DNA of 57,683 nucleotides from Flavobacteriales bacterium (lineage in GTDB: Bacteria; Bacteroidota; Bacteroidia; Flavobacteriales_F; PHOS-HE28): the NCBI GenBank assembly GCA_020852835.1, contig JADZAC010000044.1, positions 1-57,683 of the forward strand, given 5' to 3'. The position numbers and the translations under genes were made by a program. Below are positions 24,273 to 32,928 of this stretch, in pieces; position 1 is the stretch's first letter, and each line of letters opens with the position of its first letter. Under the pieces are notes generated by a model. That model ran no database searches. It was not told where the DNA came from and worked only from the letters and a program-made list of their open reading frames with translations.

Positions 24273-26936
24273 TCAGGCGCCTTGACCGGCCAAACACTTG
24301 TACCATTCCGTTTGGTACCGTACCCGGGCCTTGCCGCGCACGGGCATGCGGTAGGCATTGGTGAGCCCGGCATCGATCTGGCGGGCTTTTGCGGTGTCGC
24401 GCCACTGGAGTTCCAAGAAGCGCAATACTTCCGCCTTCAGCCCTGCATCCAAGACCGGGAAAGCCACTTCGATCCGGCGGTCCATGTTCCGTTGCATCCA
24501 GTCCGCGCTTGACAGGTACACCAGCGGGTCGCCTTGGTTGTGGAACACATAGGCCCTGGCGTGCTCCAGGAAACGGTCCACAATGCTGATCGCTTCGATG
24601 CGGGAGCTGTGCCCGCGAACGCCCGGAACCAAACAACAGATCCCCCGCACGATCAGGCGGACACGGACCCCGGCCCGGCTCGCATCGTACAATTTGCGGA
24701 TCAAGGGCTTGTCTTCCAAGCTGTTCAACTTCAGCAACACCGATGCCGGCTTGCCGTTCAGGGCGTGTTCGATCTCCCGGTCCACGGCCGCCTCCAAGCA
24801 GCTGCGTAAGTGGTCTGGCGAGGTGGCCAGCCATTTGGTGCGTTGAGGGGGGTAGCCTTGCAGCAATTGTTCGAAGATGCGGGCCACCTCGGCGGTGATC
24901 GTTTTGCGCGTGGTCAACAGCCCCAGATCGGCATAGGTGCGCGCGGTATCTTCATTGAAGTTGCCCGTGCCCAGATAGGCTTCCCGGCCCTGTCCGCTTC
25001 CCTTTTTGCGCTCGATCAGCAATAGCTTGCCGTGGACTTTGTAGCCGGCCACGCCATAGCTCACATGGGCGCCGGCCCGGGCCAGGGCCGCCCCCCAGTG
25101 CAGGTTGTTGCGCTCATCAAATCGCGCCAGCACTTCCATGACCACGTCCACGCGCTTGCCCCTCCGTGCCGCATCCGCCAATGCTGCACAGATCAACGAA
25201 CGGTCCGCCACCCGGTACAGGGTGATGGCGATCCGTTTTACCGCAGGGTCTGTTGCGGCTTGTTGCAACAATTGAACGATCGCCGAAAAGCTGTGATAGG
25301 GGAAGTGGAGCAGCAGGTCGTGCCGCAACGGCCGCCGTGCCGCCAAGCGCTTGTTCAACAGCGGGTGGTCCAAGGGGGGCAGCGGTTCATCGCGCAGTGT
25401 TCCCCGGCCCTCCACAGGCAATTGCAACAGGTCGTTCAGGTTAGGGTATCGGCCTCCGGCGAACGACTCATGTTGCCCCACCCCCAGGGCCTGCTGCACT
25501 TGGCCCAACATGCGGCGGGGAAGGGCACGGTCATAAATGAACCGGACCGGTACTCCGGTATTCCGTTTGCGCAGGCTGCGGCGCACCCTTAGCACTACAT
25601 CGTCGCTGTATTCCTCATCCAGGTAGAGCTCGGCATCCCGGGATATTTGGATGGCATGGCACGCTTTGATGGCCCACCCTTTGAACAGATCTGCCGCCCC
25701 GGCACGCACCACGTCGTCCAAGAAGATCATGTCCGTGCGTTGCTCTTGGGCGGGAAGCAGCAGGAAGCGCCCCAGCTCATCCACGGGCACGTTCACCAGC
25801 ACCAGCCGGTCCTTGCCCTTGGTGCGGGACAGGGCGATCACCAGGGAAAGCTGCCGGTCGGCAACGAACAGGTCCGTGGAGTCATCAAGCCCGGCCACGT
25901 GCAGCAAGGGTGCCACCGTGCGCCGGAAGTAGGCCAGCACATAGGCCCGCTGATCGGCGGAAAGCAGGCCCGGGCGCAGTATGCGGATCCCGTGCTGCCG
26001 CAACGCCGGCATCAGGTCGCTCCCGTAGAGCTGCTCCGCTTCGGCTTGTTGGCGCAGGGCCTCCTGGTTGATGCGGCCCAAGTGCTTGCCCGGCGGTATT
26101 TCCAACGCGGAGCGGTTCCTTTTCCCGAGTTTGCCCAAGGCGCGCAACTGCGCCACGCGCACACGGTAGAACTCTTCCATATTGCCGCTGTGGATGGCCA
26201 CGAACTTCAGCCGTTCCAGCAACGGAACCGTCACGTCCCGTGCTTCCTGCAACACACGGGCATTGAAGTGCAGCCAGCTGAGCTCGCGATCGGTGAATGG
26301 CAGCGGCCCGTTGGCGGCCCCGGCTGGCAGTTGGCGCAGGCCATGGCTGTGCAGCTGCCGCAACTGCCCCAGGTTAATGGCCTTCTGTTTGCCGAACCGC
26401 TGCCGGGCATAGGCGGTGTGGAAACGATGGTCTTCCAAAAAGGTGAGGCTGTGCAAAAGTTGTTGTGCAGCCGGTACCGTTTGGCCCAGCACGGCCTCAC
26501 GCTCGGCATGCAGGCGTGCCGAGCGATCAAGGAATCCCGCCTGCCCTGCCGTGCACGTGTCGGCATCCTGAAGCACCCGTTGTGCAAGGTTCCGGGGTCG
26601 GGTACCCCGGCGGGTGGCCAAGATCAAGGCAGTGATCTCGGTTATGGCGGCGTGCCCCACACCCTTGGCGGCAAGCCATTTTTCTGCATGCGCCGCGCCG
26701 GCCTGCTCATGCCCTTCATAGGTGGTGGCATAGCCCGTGTCGTGGAACAGCGCTGCCAGCTCCAAGCACAGCAGCTGATCGCCCTGCAGGCCGGATGCCC
26801 GACCGATCTCCACCGCCCAGCGGGCCACGGAAAGGGTGTGCTCCAGGTCGTGGAACACCATGTGCCGGGGCATGTGCTTGGAAAAATAGCGGCGCACGTA
26901 CAAGCGTGCTTTTTCCAATAGGCCGGGGGTGGGCAT
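24273..26936 (-). CDS. ppk1: Fusion of an HD phosphohydrolase domain to polyphosphate kinase 1
   Basis: An 887-residue protein with two parts. Residues ~1-190 form an HD-type metal-dependent phosphohydrolase domain: HDLEH near residue 29, the metal pair H65-D66 in ALFHDTGY, and a later Asp in LQDADT. From about residue 213 (FTDRELSWLHFNARVL) to the end is a full-length PPK1, with HSGNMEEFYRVRV at the ATP side, the phosphohistidine motif KVHGK, and FLEHARAYVF carrying the second conserved histidine. PPK1 polymerises the gamma-phosphate of ATP into polyphosphate, reversibly. The HD domain could cleave a nucleotide or polyphosphate; its substrate is unknown. The ATG at 26936 is chosen because TACATTCG lies just upstream; a far upstream ATG would overlap the divergent gene. 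Confidence 0.9.
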   Translation of the reverse strand: MPTPGLLEKARLYVRRYFSKHMPRHMVFHDLEHTLSVARWAVEIGRASGLQGDQLLCLELAALFHDTGYATTYEGHEQAGAAHAEKWLAAKGVGHAAITEITALILATRRGTRPRNLAQRVLQDADTCTAGQAGFLDRSARLHAEREAVLGQTVPAAQQLLHSLTFLEDHRFHTAYARQRFGKQKAINLGQLRQLHSHGLRQLPAGAANGPLPFTDRELSWLHFNARVLQEARDVTVPLLERLKFVAIHSGNMEEFYRVRVAQLRALGKLGKRNRSALEIPPGKHLGRINQEALRQQAEAEQLYGSDLMPALRQHGIRILRPGLLSADQRAYVLAYFRRTVAPLLHVAGLDDSTDLFVADRQLSLVIALSRTKGKDRLVLVNVPVDELGRFLLLPAQEQRTDMIFLDDVVRAGAADLFKGWAIKACHAIQISRDAELYLDEEYSDDVVLRVRRSLRKRNTGVPVRFIYDRALPRRMLGQVQQALGVGQHESFAGGRYPNLNDLLQLPVEGRGTLRDEPLPPLDHPLLNKRLAARRPLRHDLLLHFPYHSFSAIVQLLQQAATDPAVKRIAITLYRVADRSLICAALADAARRGKRVDVVMEVLARFDERNNLHWGAALARAGAHVSYGVAGYKVHGKLLLIERKKGSGQGREAYLGTGNFNEDTARTYADLGLLTTRKTITAEVARIFEQLLQGYPPQRTKWLATSPDHLRSCLEAAVDREIEHALNGKPASVLLKLNSLEDKPLIRKLYDASRAGVRVRLIVRGICCLVPGVRGHSSRIEAISIVDRFLEHARAYVFHNQGDPLVYLSSADWMQRNMDRRIEVAFPVLDAGLKAEVLRFLELQWRDTAKARQIDAGLTNAYRMPVRGKARVRYQTEWYKCLAGQGA

Positions 26937-26943
26937 CCATGTG

Positions 26944-26951
26944 CGAATGTA
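26944..26951 (-). promoter_or_regulatory. -7 promoter box of the HD-PPK1 gene
   Basis: TACATTCG on the minus strand, 7 nt before the ATG at 26936. Confidence 0.45.
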
Positions 26952-27014
26952 GGTGCCCCTGTTACGGGCAGGCCGGAACTTCCCGGGGAGAACGGCGCGC
27001 GGGCTTCGCGCTTT

Positions 27015-27022
27015 TATGTTTG
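27015..27022 (+). promoter_or_regulatory. -7 promoter box of the SiaB-like gene
   Basis: TATGTTTG, a full match to TAnnTTTG, 14 nt before the ATG at 27037. Confidence 0.5.
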
Positions 27023-27036
27023 TGCCTGCACGGGCC

Positions 27037-28056
27037 ATGGCCTGCAAGGACCAGATCGTTTCTATCGCCCACGACCCCCGGCAACCCATGGCCACTACGC
27101 CCCTGCCAGCCCCATTGGTTCATCCCTTGCTTGCCTGTTCGGGCGGAAATCGGTTCCTGTTCGGATACAGCGGAGCCTTTCCCGACGAACATTCCGCGCG
27201 CTTGATCGAACTGGTGGAAGTGATGGCTGCCCGGGATCAATCCCTGCGCAGCGGCAAAGGCCGCCTGGCCTTCATCCTGGTGGAAGCCTACCAGAACATC
27301 ATACGCCACCAGGCCATTTCCGCAACGGCGGACCCGTGGGGGGCCGCCAGGCCGATGTTCTTGATCCAGGATCAGCAAGGCATGCAAGTGATGACCACCC
27401 GCAATGCAGTGTCCCACAAGCAGGCAGAGGCGCTGAGAACGCAATTGGCCGAGTTGGTGCGCATGGAAGATGCCGCATTGAAGGAACTGTTGCTGCAGGG
27501 GATCCAGCGCCCCTCCACCACGGGGGTCCGGGGAGCAGGGCTGGGCCTGATCGGTATGTTGCGCCGCACCGGGGAAAAGCCCACCTGGACGTTTGCACCG
27601 GTGGACAAGGAGCACCAAGCGTTCAGCCTGCACTGGGCCTTGGACCACTGGCCCAAGGCCACAACCACCGGCGGTGAAATGCTGTTGGACTTACCGGCGT
27701 GGATGAGCGAACACCGCGTTCAGCTGTGCTATGCCGGACCTTGGACCGCAGACCTGGGAACCGTGCTTTTACGCTTGGCCGGGGCGGAATGGCCTCACAG
27801 CCCGGCAGGACCCGATGGCCATGACCAACGGCTGCAGCAATTGGCCGAGGCGGTCCTGCCTGTGTTTTCGGGCAGCGGGCAACTTGCCGTTGCGCTGCAT
27901 GGCGGAAGCCCCATGCGCCTGACCGTAGGCGGCCTTGTTGCGCATGATGTGCCCGCCCGATGGCAGGGCCGATGGGAGCAGGCGGAATGGACCCTCGGGC
28001 CGGCCATGCCCGAACCCGGGGGAGGCGTGTTGGCCAGCGTAAGCTTTCCGTGGTAG
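27037..28056 (+). CDS. SiaB-like (DUF6272) regulatory protein
   Basis: A 339-residue cytosolic protein. The segment LVEVMAARDQSLRSGKGRLAFILVEAYQNIIRHQ resembles DUF6272/SiaB proteins, relatives of anti-sigma-factor-like serine kinases of the GHKL fold: the EAYQNIIRH helix corresponds to the N box. In Pseudomonas, SiaB phosphorylates SiaC in a switch linked to c-di-GMP and aggregation; no SiaC or SiaA gene is visible here. The C-terminal ~150 residues look like a second, diverged copy of the fold. ATG 27037 fits the promoter box; ATG 27088 (MATTPLPAP) is the alternative. It is divergent from HD-PPK1 with a 100-nt shared control region. Confidence 0.7.
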   Translation: MACKDQIVSIAHDPRQPMATTPLPAPLVHPLLACSGGNRFLFGYSGAFPDEHSARLIELVEVMAARDQSLRSGKGRLAFILVEAYQNIIRHQAISATADPWGAARPMFLIQDQQGMQVMTTRNAVSHKQAEALRTQLAELVRMEDAALKELLLQGIQRPSTTGVRGAGLGLIGMLRRTGEKPTWTFAPVDKEHQAFSLHWALDHWPKATTTGGEMLLDLPAWMSEHRVQLCYAGPWTADLGTVLLRLAGAEWPHSPAGPDGHDQRLQQLAEAVLPVFSGSGQLAVALHGGSPMRLTVGGLVAHDVPARWQGRWEQAEWTLGPAMPEPGGGVLASVSFPW

Positions 28057-28211
28057 CAGTATACCGTGCAGTGTTGCAGCACCGGTTGGCGAGGGTTGGC
28101 CCGGCTTGCCATCGGGCCATGCCGGGGATCCCTCAAGGCAGGTTGGAATTCCAAGCCATCGCATCAATTGCTCTGGCGCTGCGCTTCACCTTTTTGGTAA
28201 ATTGATCGCGC

Positions 28212-28373
28212 ATGCCATCCTTGTTGTACAGCATACAGCGGTTACTGCACTGGTTCGAAGCGTGGTTTGAACGGCGCTTCGGCTGGTTTCTGACCAACGG
28301 CATGAAGGAAACCGATGCCTCGCGGAGGCGTGCGGCCCAAGAAAGGGAGCAGCGATCGCCGCCTACAGCTTGA
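28212..28373 (+). CDS. Small basic-aromatic protein, 53 aa
   Basis: A short ORF from ATG 28212. The product begins MPSLLYSIQRLLHWFEAWFE and continues RRFGWFLTNGMKETDASRRR, ending in a charged tail. The first half is an amphipathic helix rich in Trp and Phe, which suggests membrane-surface association. The pattern resembles small conserved Bacteroidota proteins I recall, but I cannot name a family. Its 3' end overlaps the aldehyde dehydrogenase gene tail-to-tail by 11 nt. A TAAATTGA sequence just upstream is a weak -7 candidate. Confidence 0.55.
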   Translation: MPSLLYSIQRLLHWFEAWFERRFGWFLTNGMKETDASRRRAAQEREQRSPPTA

Positions 28374-29808
28374 TGCACACATTGCGCGGTTCCGTGAAGA
28401 ACCGGAGCGCTTCGCGCCCGCCTTCACGGCCCACCCCGCTGTGTTTCATGCCTCCGAAGGGGGTGCGCAGGTCGCGCAGCATCCAGCAGTTCACCCATAC
28501 AATGCCGCTCTTCAATTGCCTGGCCATGCGGTGCATGCGCCGGCCGTCCGCGGTCCACAGCACGCTGGCCAGCCCGTAGCGGGTGCCGTTCGCGGCCTGC
28601 AGGGCCTCCTCCTCCGTGTCGAACGGTTGAATGGTGACCACGGGCCCGAAGATCTCCTCTTGATTGGTGCGGCAGCCGGGACCCAAGCCTTCGATCACGG
28701 TCGGGGCCATGTACCATCCTTGGGCCAACGGCCCGCCCAAGCGCACCTGGTCGCCCCCGCACAGCAGCGTGCCACCCTCTTCCTTGGCCAAGGCTACATG
28801 GCTGAGCACCTTGTTCAAGTGGGCCTCGCTGACCACCGCGCCAATGTCCGTGCTCTGCTCCCCCGGATCACCTACGCGCAGGGCCTTGACCCGCTCCACG
28901 AATGCCGCCCGAAAGCGGGGATATAGCGAACGTTCCACCAGGATGCGCGATCCGCACAGGCAGATCTGGCCCTGGTTGCTGAAGGAGGAGCGCACCGTTT
29001 CCTTGAGCATCTCCTCGAAATCGCAGTCGGCAAACACCAATACGGCGTTCTTGCCCCCTAGTTCCAAGCTCAACTTCTTGAACATCGGCGCGGCTGTCGC
29101 GGCGATACGCGCACCAGTGGCCGTTCCGCCCGTGAAGGAGATGGCCGGAATGGCCGGATGTTCGGTGATGGCGGCGCCAACCTTGGGGCCGGTGCCCTGT
29201 ACGATGTTCAGCACCCCGGGGGGAAATCCGGCCTCGATGCAGCGCTCGGCCAGCATATGCGTGGTGAGCGGGGTCAGCTCCGAGGGCTTGGCCACCACCG
29301 TACAGCCCGTGGCCAGTGCCGGTGCCACTTTCCAAGTGAACAGGTAGAGCGGCAGGTTCCAAGGGCTGATGCAGCCTGCCACGCCTACCGCCTGCCGGTC
29401 CGTGTAGTTCACCGCTTCGTCATCGGTCAGGTGGGCTTCGCTCTCCCAATGCAGGATGGCCGTGGCAAAGAACCGCAGGTTGGCGATGGCCCGCGGGACG
29501 TCCACTTCCATGGCCAGGTGCAGCGGTTTGCCGTTGTCGCGGCTCTCTGCTGCCGCAAACAAGGCCAGGTCCCGTTCCACCAGATCGGCCACGCGCATCA
29601 GGGCGTCATGCCGCCGCTTGCGCCCAAGGGCCATCCAGCCGGGCAAGGCCTGCGTGGCCGCTTCCACGGCCCGGTCCACGTCCTGCCGGTCGCTGTCGGC
29701 AATGTGCGTGAACACCCGGCCCTCGCCCGGGGCATGCCCCTCCAGCCATTGGCCTCCGGCTGCCGGGCCAAGCTTGCCGCCGATGTAGTTGAGCACTTGC
29801 TGCATCAT
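28363..29808 (-). CDS. Aldehyde dehydrogenase, probable 2-aminomuconic 6-semialdehyde dehydrogenase
   Basis: A 481-residue cytosolic NAD(P)-dependent dehydrogenase. The catalytic cysteine lies in SNQGQICLCGSRI and the general-base Glu in LSLELGGKN; SPWNLPLYLFTWKVAPALATG and the FTGGTATG nucleotide loop are typical. Family similarity is closest to the 2-hydroxymuconic/2-aminomuconic semialdehyde dehydrogenases. With 3-hydroxyanthranilate dioxygenase and ACMSD encoded 3-5 kb away, oxidation of 2-aminomuconic semialdehyde in tryptophan breakdown is the likely role. The ATG at 29808 lies 4 nt after a perfect -7 box. Confidence 0.88.
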   Translation of the reverse strand: MMQQVLNYIGGKLGPAAGGQWLEGHAPGEGRVFTHIADSDRQDVDRAVEAATQALPGWMALGRKRRHDALMRVADLVERDLALFAAAESRDNGKPLHLAMEVDVPRAIANLRFFATAILHWESEAHLTDDEAVNYTDRQAVGVAGCISPWNLPLYLFTWKVAPALATGCTVVAKPSELTPLTTHMLAERCIEAGFPPGVLNIVQGTGPKVGAAITEHPAIPAISFTGGTATGARIAATAAPMFKKLSLELGGKNAVLVFADCDFEEMLKETVRSSFSNQGQICLCGSRILVERSLYPRFRAAFVERVKALRVGDPGEQSTDIGAVVSEAHLNKVLSHVALAKEEGGTLLCGGDQVRLGGPLAQGWYMAPTVIEGLGPGCRTNQEEIFGPVVTIQPFDTEEEALQAANGTRYGLASVLWTADGRRMHRMARQLKSGIVWVNCWMLRDLRTPFGGMKHSGVGREGGREALRFFTEPRNVCIKL

Positions 29809-29812
29809 GAAA

Positions 29813-29820
29813 CAAAGGTA
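29813..29820 (-). promoter_or_regulatory. -7 promoter box of the aldehyde dehydrogenase gene
   Basis: TACCTTTG on the minus strand, exactly 4 nt before the ATG at 29808. Confidence 0.6.
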
Positions 29821-29908
29821 GGCGGCCAAGCCCCCGTTCCCCGGAGTGCCCACGCGCCCCGAAGGGGTTAAACATCGTTACCACGGCCGCCAGTTGGAGC
29901 AGGGCCGG

Positions 29909-29916
29909 TACTTTTC
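29909..29916 (+). promoter_or_regulatory. -7 promoter box of the histidine kinase gene
   Basis: TACTTTTC, 7 nt before the ATG at 29924; last base deviates from consensus. Confidence 0.35.
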
Positions 29917-29923
29917 AGCCTGA

Positions 29924-31372
29924 ATGGGCAGACGGACGATCAACCGCCTTATCGCCGCCATCACCGTGGCCTTGTTGGGCCTGGTGCTGGTGCAGGCCCT
30001 TTGGGTGCGCGACATCCTGGCCTTGAAGGAGGCCCAGTTCAATGAAAGCATCGACAATGCCTTGGTGGCCGTAGGTGACCGCTTGACCATGGCCGAAGCC
30101 CGCCACCAGTTGCGCCTTTTGCCCGGCGCCGTTCCCGCCGGGATGCCCCCCTTGGAGCCGCCTCCGGCACTGCCTGACTCCACCGGGGCTGCGGTCCTGC
30201 CGCCACCAGACCCGCTGGAAGAGCTGTTGCGGGGGCTGCTTGCCGGAGGCCTGATGCGCGATATCCATGACCGGATCGACCCGCAACTGCTCGATTCCTT
30301 GGTGCGTGAGGAGCTGCGGCTGCGCCATATTCAAGGTGCCTACTCCTATGCCGTGATCGGTTCCACCGGTGAAGTGGTGGTCACCGGGCCTGGTGCGGCC
30401 GAATATGCACCTCTGGCGGCGGGCAGCCCCCACCGCACCCGCTTGTTCCGCAATGATTGGCCGGCCGGCCCCGATGGTGCACCCACTTGGTGGCTGCACC
30501 TGCAAGTGCCCCGGCGCGCGCCCATGCTGCTGCGCACCGTGTGGCCCATGCTGGTTTCAACGGCGGTCTTCCTCTTGCTGATCACCTTCACCTTCGGCTA
30601 TGCCCTGCGGGCCATCTTCCGGCAAAAACGTTTGGGCGACATCAAAAACGACCTGGTAAACAACCTGACACACGAACTCAAGACCCCCATCAGCACCATT
30701 GCCTTGGCGTGCGAGGCCTTGAACGATCCGGGCATGCCCAAGGAACCGGCCCAAGTGAACGCGCTTATCGGCATGATCAAGGATGAGAACAAACGGCTGG
30801 GCATGCTGGTGGAGAGCGTGCTGATGAGCGCGGTGACCGACGAGGGCGGCATGCGGTTGCGCTTCGCCGACGTGGACATGCACGCATTGCTCGCGGAAGT
30901 GGTGCGCAACGGTGCTCTCCAGACCGGGAGGCGCGGAGGAAGCATCCAACTGCAGCCGAACGCGGAATTGGCCCACATCCGCGGAGACCGCACCCACCTC
31001 ACCAGCATCTTCCACAACCTCATCGATAATGCGGTGAAGTACTGCGCAGGATCACCGGTGGTGCAGATCTGCACCCGCAGCGATGCCCAAGCCCTTACCA
31101 TTGAAGTGCGCGACAATGGCATCGGTATTCCCCGCGCCGAACAGGGCAAGATCTTCGACCGCCTCTACCGGATCCCTACCGGCAACGTGCACAACGTGAA
31201 AGGGTTCGGGCTGGGGTTGAGCTATGTGCGGTCCGTGGTGGAGCGCCATGGCGGCACCATCCGCGTGGAAAGCACCACCGATCCCGGCGAACGCGGCACC
31301 GGGAGCAGTTTCATCATAACATTACCATTCGAACATGGAGGAGGAAACAAGGCTGTTGCTGTGCGAGGATGA
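29924..31372 (+). CDS. Sensor histidine kinase
   Basis: A 482-residue inner-membrane sensor. One membrane segment near the N-terminus (LIAAITVALLGLVLVQALWV), a periplasmic domain of about 180 residues with a proline-rich stretch (PPLEPPPALPD), a second membrane segment (MLVSTAVFLLLITFTFGYAL), then a HisKA domain with the phospho-accepting His in NLTHELKTPIS and a HATPase_c domain (HNLIDNAVKY N box, DNGIGIP, GFGLGLSYV). It pairs with the response regulator whose start lies inside its last codons (38-nt overlap). The layout resembles RprX/RprY of Bacteroides. The signal is unknown. Confidence 0.93.
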   Translation: MGRRTINRLIAAITVALLGLVLVQALWVRDILALKEAQFNESIDNALVAVGDRLTMAEARHQLRLLPGAVPAGMPPLEPPPALPDSTGAAVLPPPDPLEELLRGLLAGGLMRDIHDRIDPQLLDSLVREELRLRHIQGAYSYAVIGSTGEVVVTGPGAAEYAPLAAGSPHRTRLFRNDWPAGPDGAPTWWLHLQVPRRAPMLLRTVWPMLVSTAVFLLLITFTFGYALRAIFRQKRLGDIKNDLVNNLTHELKTPISTIALACEALNDPGMPKEPAQVNALIGMIKDENKRLGMLVESVLMSAVTDEGGMRLRFADVDMHALLAEVVRNGALQTGRRGGSIQLQPNAELAHIRGDRTHLTSIFHNLIDNAVKYCAGSPVVQICTRSDAQALTIEVRDNGIGIPRAEQGKIFDRLYRIPTGNVHNVKGFGLGLSYVRSVVERHGGTIRVESTTDPGERGTGSSFIITLPFEHGGGNKAVAVRG

Positions 31373-32036
31373 CCCGAATTTGGGCATGTTGCTGGCGCAA
31401 TACCTGCAGGCAAAAGGGTACCAGGTGGAGCTGAGGCAGGACGGCCAGGCCGGCTGGGAAGCGTACAAGGAAGGCGGGTTCGACCTGCTGCTGTTGGACA
31501 TCATGATGCCGCTCAAGGACGGGTTCACCTTGGCGCGCGAGATCCGCAGGCAGGACGACCAAACACCCATCATCTTCCTCACCGCGAAGAACATGCGGCA
31601 GGATACGCTCGAAGGCTTTGAGAGCGGTGCCGACGACTACCTCACCAAGCCCTTCAGCATGGAGGAGCTGCTCTTCCGGATCAACGCCGTGCTGCGCCGC
31701 TCGCGCGAAGTCTCCAAACCGGCCGAACGGCCCACGAAGTTCAACCTGGGCAAGTATGTTTTTGATGCACGCAAGCAGCTGCTGTCCAGCCCAACGGGGG
31801 AGCGCAACCTCACCACCAAGGAGAACGAATTGCTGCACCTCTTGTGCGAACACGCCAATGCCCTGCTGGACCGGCCGCAGGCGCTGCACGCCGTGTGGGG
31901 CGCCGACAACTACTTCAATGGCCGCAGCATGGACGTGTACATCGCCAAGTTGCGCAAATACCTGGCCGGCGACCCTGCAGTGGAGATCGTGAACGTGCAC
32001 GGCAAAGGCTTCCGCCTGGTGGTGCCCGGAACCTGA
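31335..32036 (+). CDS. OmpR-family response regulator
   Basis: A 233-residue cytosolic transcription regulator. The receiver domain has the acidic pair CEDD, the phospho-accepting Asp in LLLLDIMMPLKDG, and the switch Thr/Lys in FLTAKN and LTKPF. The C-terminal winged helix (NLTTKENELLHLL, GRSMDVYIAKLRKYL, NVHGKGFRL) binds DNA. The ATG lies inside the 3' end of the kinase gene, implying coupled translation. It converges on the SDR gene 22 nt away. Confidence 0.95.
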   Translation: MEEETRLLLCEDDPNLGMLLAQYLQAKGYQVELRQDGQAGWEAYKEGGFDLLLLDIMMPLKDGFTLAREIRRQDDQTPIIFLTAKNMRQDTLEGFESGADDYLTKPFSMEELLFRINAVLRRSREVSKPAERPTKFNLGKYVFDARKQLLSSPTGERNLTTKENELLHLLCEHANALLDRPQALHAVWGADNYFNGRSMDVYIAKLRKYLAGDPAVEIVNVHGKGFRLVVPGT

Positions 32037-32058
32037 CCGGCAGGCATTACGCTCCCGC

Positions 32059-32847
32059 CTACAGGCACCCGGTACGTCCGCCGTCCACCGGCAGGTTGAT
32101 GCCGTTGATGTACGCACCGGCCGGCCCGGACAGAAAACAGATGGCATAGGCCACTTCGGCCGGTTCGGCAAACCGCTGCAACGGGATCTCCGCCAACATT
32201 TCCCCGGCGGCCTCCGCTTCGGTGCCACCGCTCTTTTTCGCCTTGTTGGCAATGATCGCCTGCAGGCGGCCGGTGGCCGTGGCGCCGGGCAGCACGTTGT
32301 TTACCGTGATGTTGAACGGCCCCAGCTCATGGGCCAAGGTCTTGCTCCACTGCGCCACCGCCCCGCGAATGGTGTTGCTCACGCCCAAATTGGGCAATGG
32401 CGCTTTCACGCTCGTGCTGATCACGTTGATGATTCGGCCGCTGCGGCGCTCCTTCATGCCCGGCACCACCGACCGCACCAAGGTTTGAAAGGCCAGCAGG
32501 TGCAGCCGGAAGGCCTGTTCATACGCATCGATCCCGGCTTCGTGTGCGAGGCCCGGGGGCGGCCCACCGGTGTTGTTCACCAGGATGTCCACGCCACCGG
32601 CGCGCTCCAAACAGCCGGCCAAGGCGGCCTGCAGCGCACCGGTGGCCGACATGTCGGCCACCACATAGCCGTGCTGCTGGCCGACACCGGCCTCGAGCGT
32701 GGCCACCGCTTCGCGCAACTTGCCCTCATCACGCGCCAGCAACGTGACGCGTGCCCCAAGCTTGGCCAGTTCCCCGGCCGTAGCCAGCCCGATCCCTTGG
32801 GTTCCCCCGCCCACCAGGGCATGCCTGCCGTCCAAACGGATGTCCAT
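32059..32847 (-). CDS. SDR family oxidoreductase
   Basis: A 262-residue short-chain dehydrogenase/reductase. The cofactor motif is GGGTQGIGLATA, the NNTG motif (VNNTGGPPPG) follows, and the catalytic serine sits in NVISTSVKAPLP. At the expected YxxxK position the sequence reads NTIRGAVAQWSK, so the usual Tyr appears replaced (the site resembles SNTIRGA..), as in a Bacteroidota SDR subgroup; this may alter catalysis. It lies next to the 3-hydroxyanthranilate dioxygenase gene on the opposite strand and may serve the same pathway. The ATG at 32847 follows a perfect -7 box by 4 nt. Confidence 0.88.
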   Translation of the reverse strand: MDIRLDGRHALVGGGTQGIGLATAGELAKLGARVTLLARDEGKLREAVATLEAGVGQQHGYVVADMSATGALQAALAGCLERAGGVDILVNNTGGPPPGLAHEAGIDAYEQAFRLHLLAFQTLVRSVVPGMKERRSGRIINVISTSVKAPLPNLGVSNTIRGAVAQWSKTLAHELGPFNITVNNVLPGATATGRLQAIIANKAKKSGGTEAEAAGEMLAEIPLQRFAEPAEVAYAICFLSGPAGAYINGINLPVDGGRTGCL

Positions 32848-32851
32848 GTGC

Positions 32852-32859
32852 CAAAGGTA
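32852..32859 (-). promoter_or_regulatory. -7 promoter box of the SDR gene
   Basis: TACCTTTG on the minus strand, 4 nt before the ATG at 32847. Confidence 0.6.
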
Positions 32860-32903
32860 GCTGCCGCCGAACCGGCGGATCGTCGATCCCCGGGCCGTGG
32901 ACG

Positions 32904-32911
32904 TACCTTCG
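32904..32911 (+). promoter_or_regulatory. -7 promoter box of the dioxygenase gene
   Basis: TACCTTCG, 17 nt before the ATG at 32929. Confidence 0.45.
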
Positions 32912-32928
32912 GGACCCATTCCAGCCGC

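Noticed and set aside
26938-26940. ATG at 26940 (minus) as start of the gene after the TACATTCG box
   Set aside because: It opens a different frame (MDAHPRP...) that ends after 74 codons inside the HD domain coding region; the in-frame ATG at 26936 is used instead.
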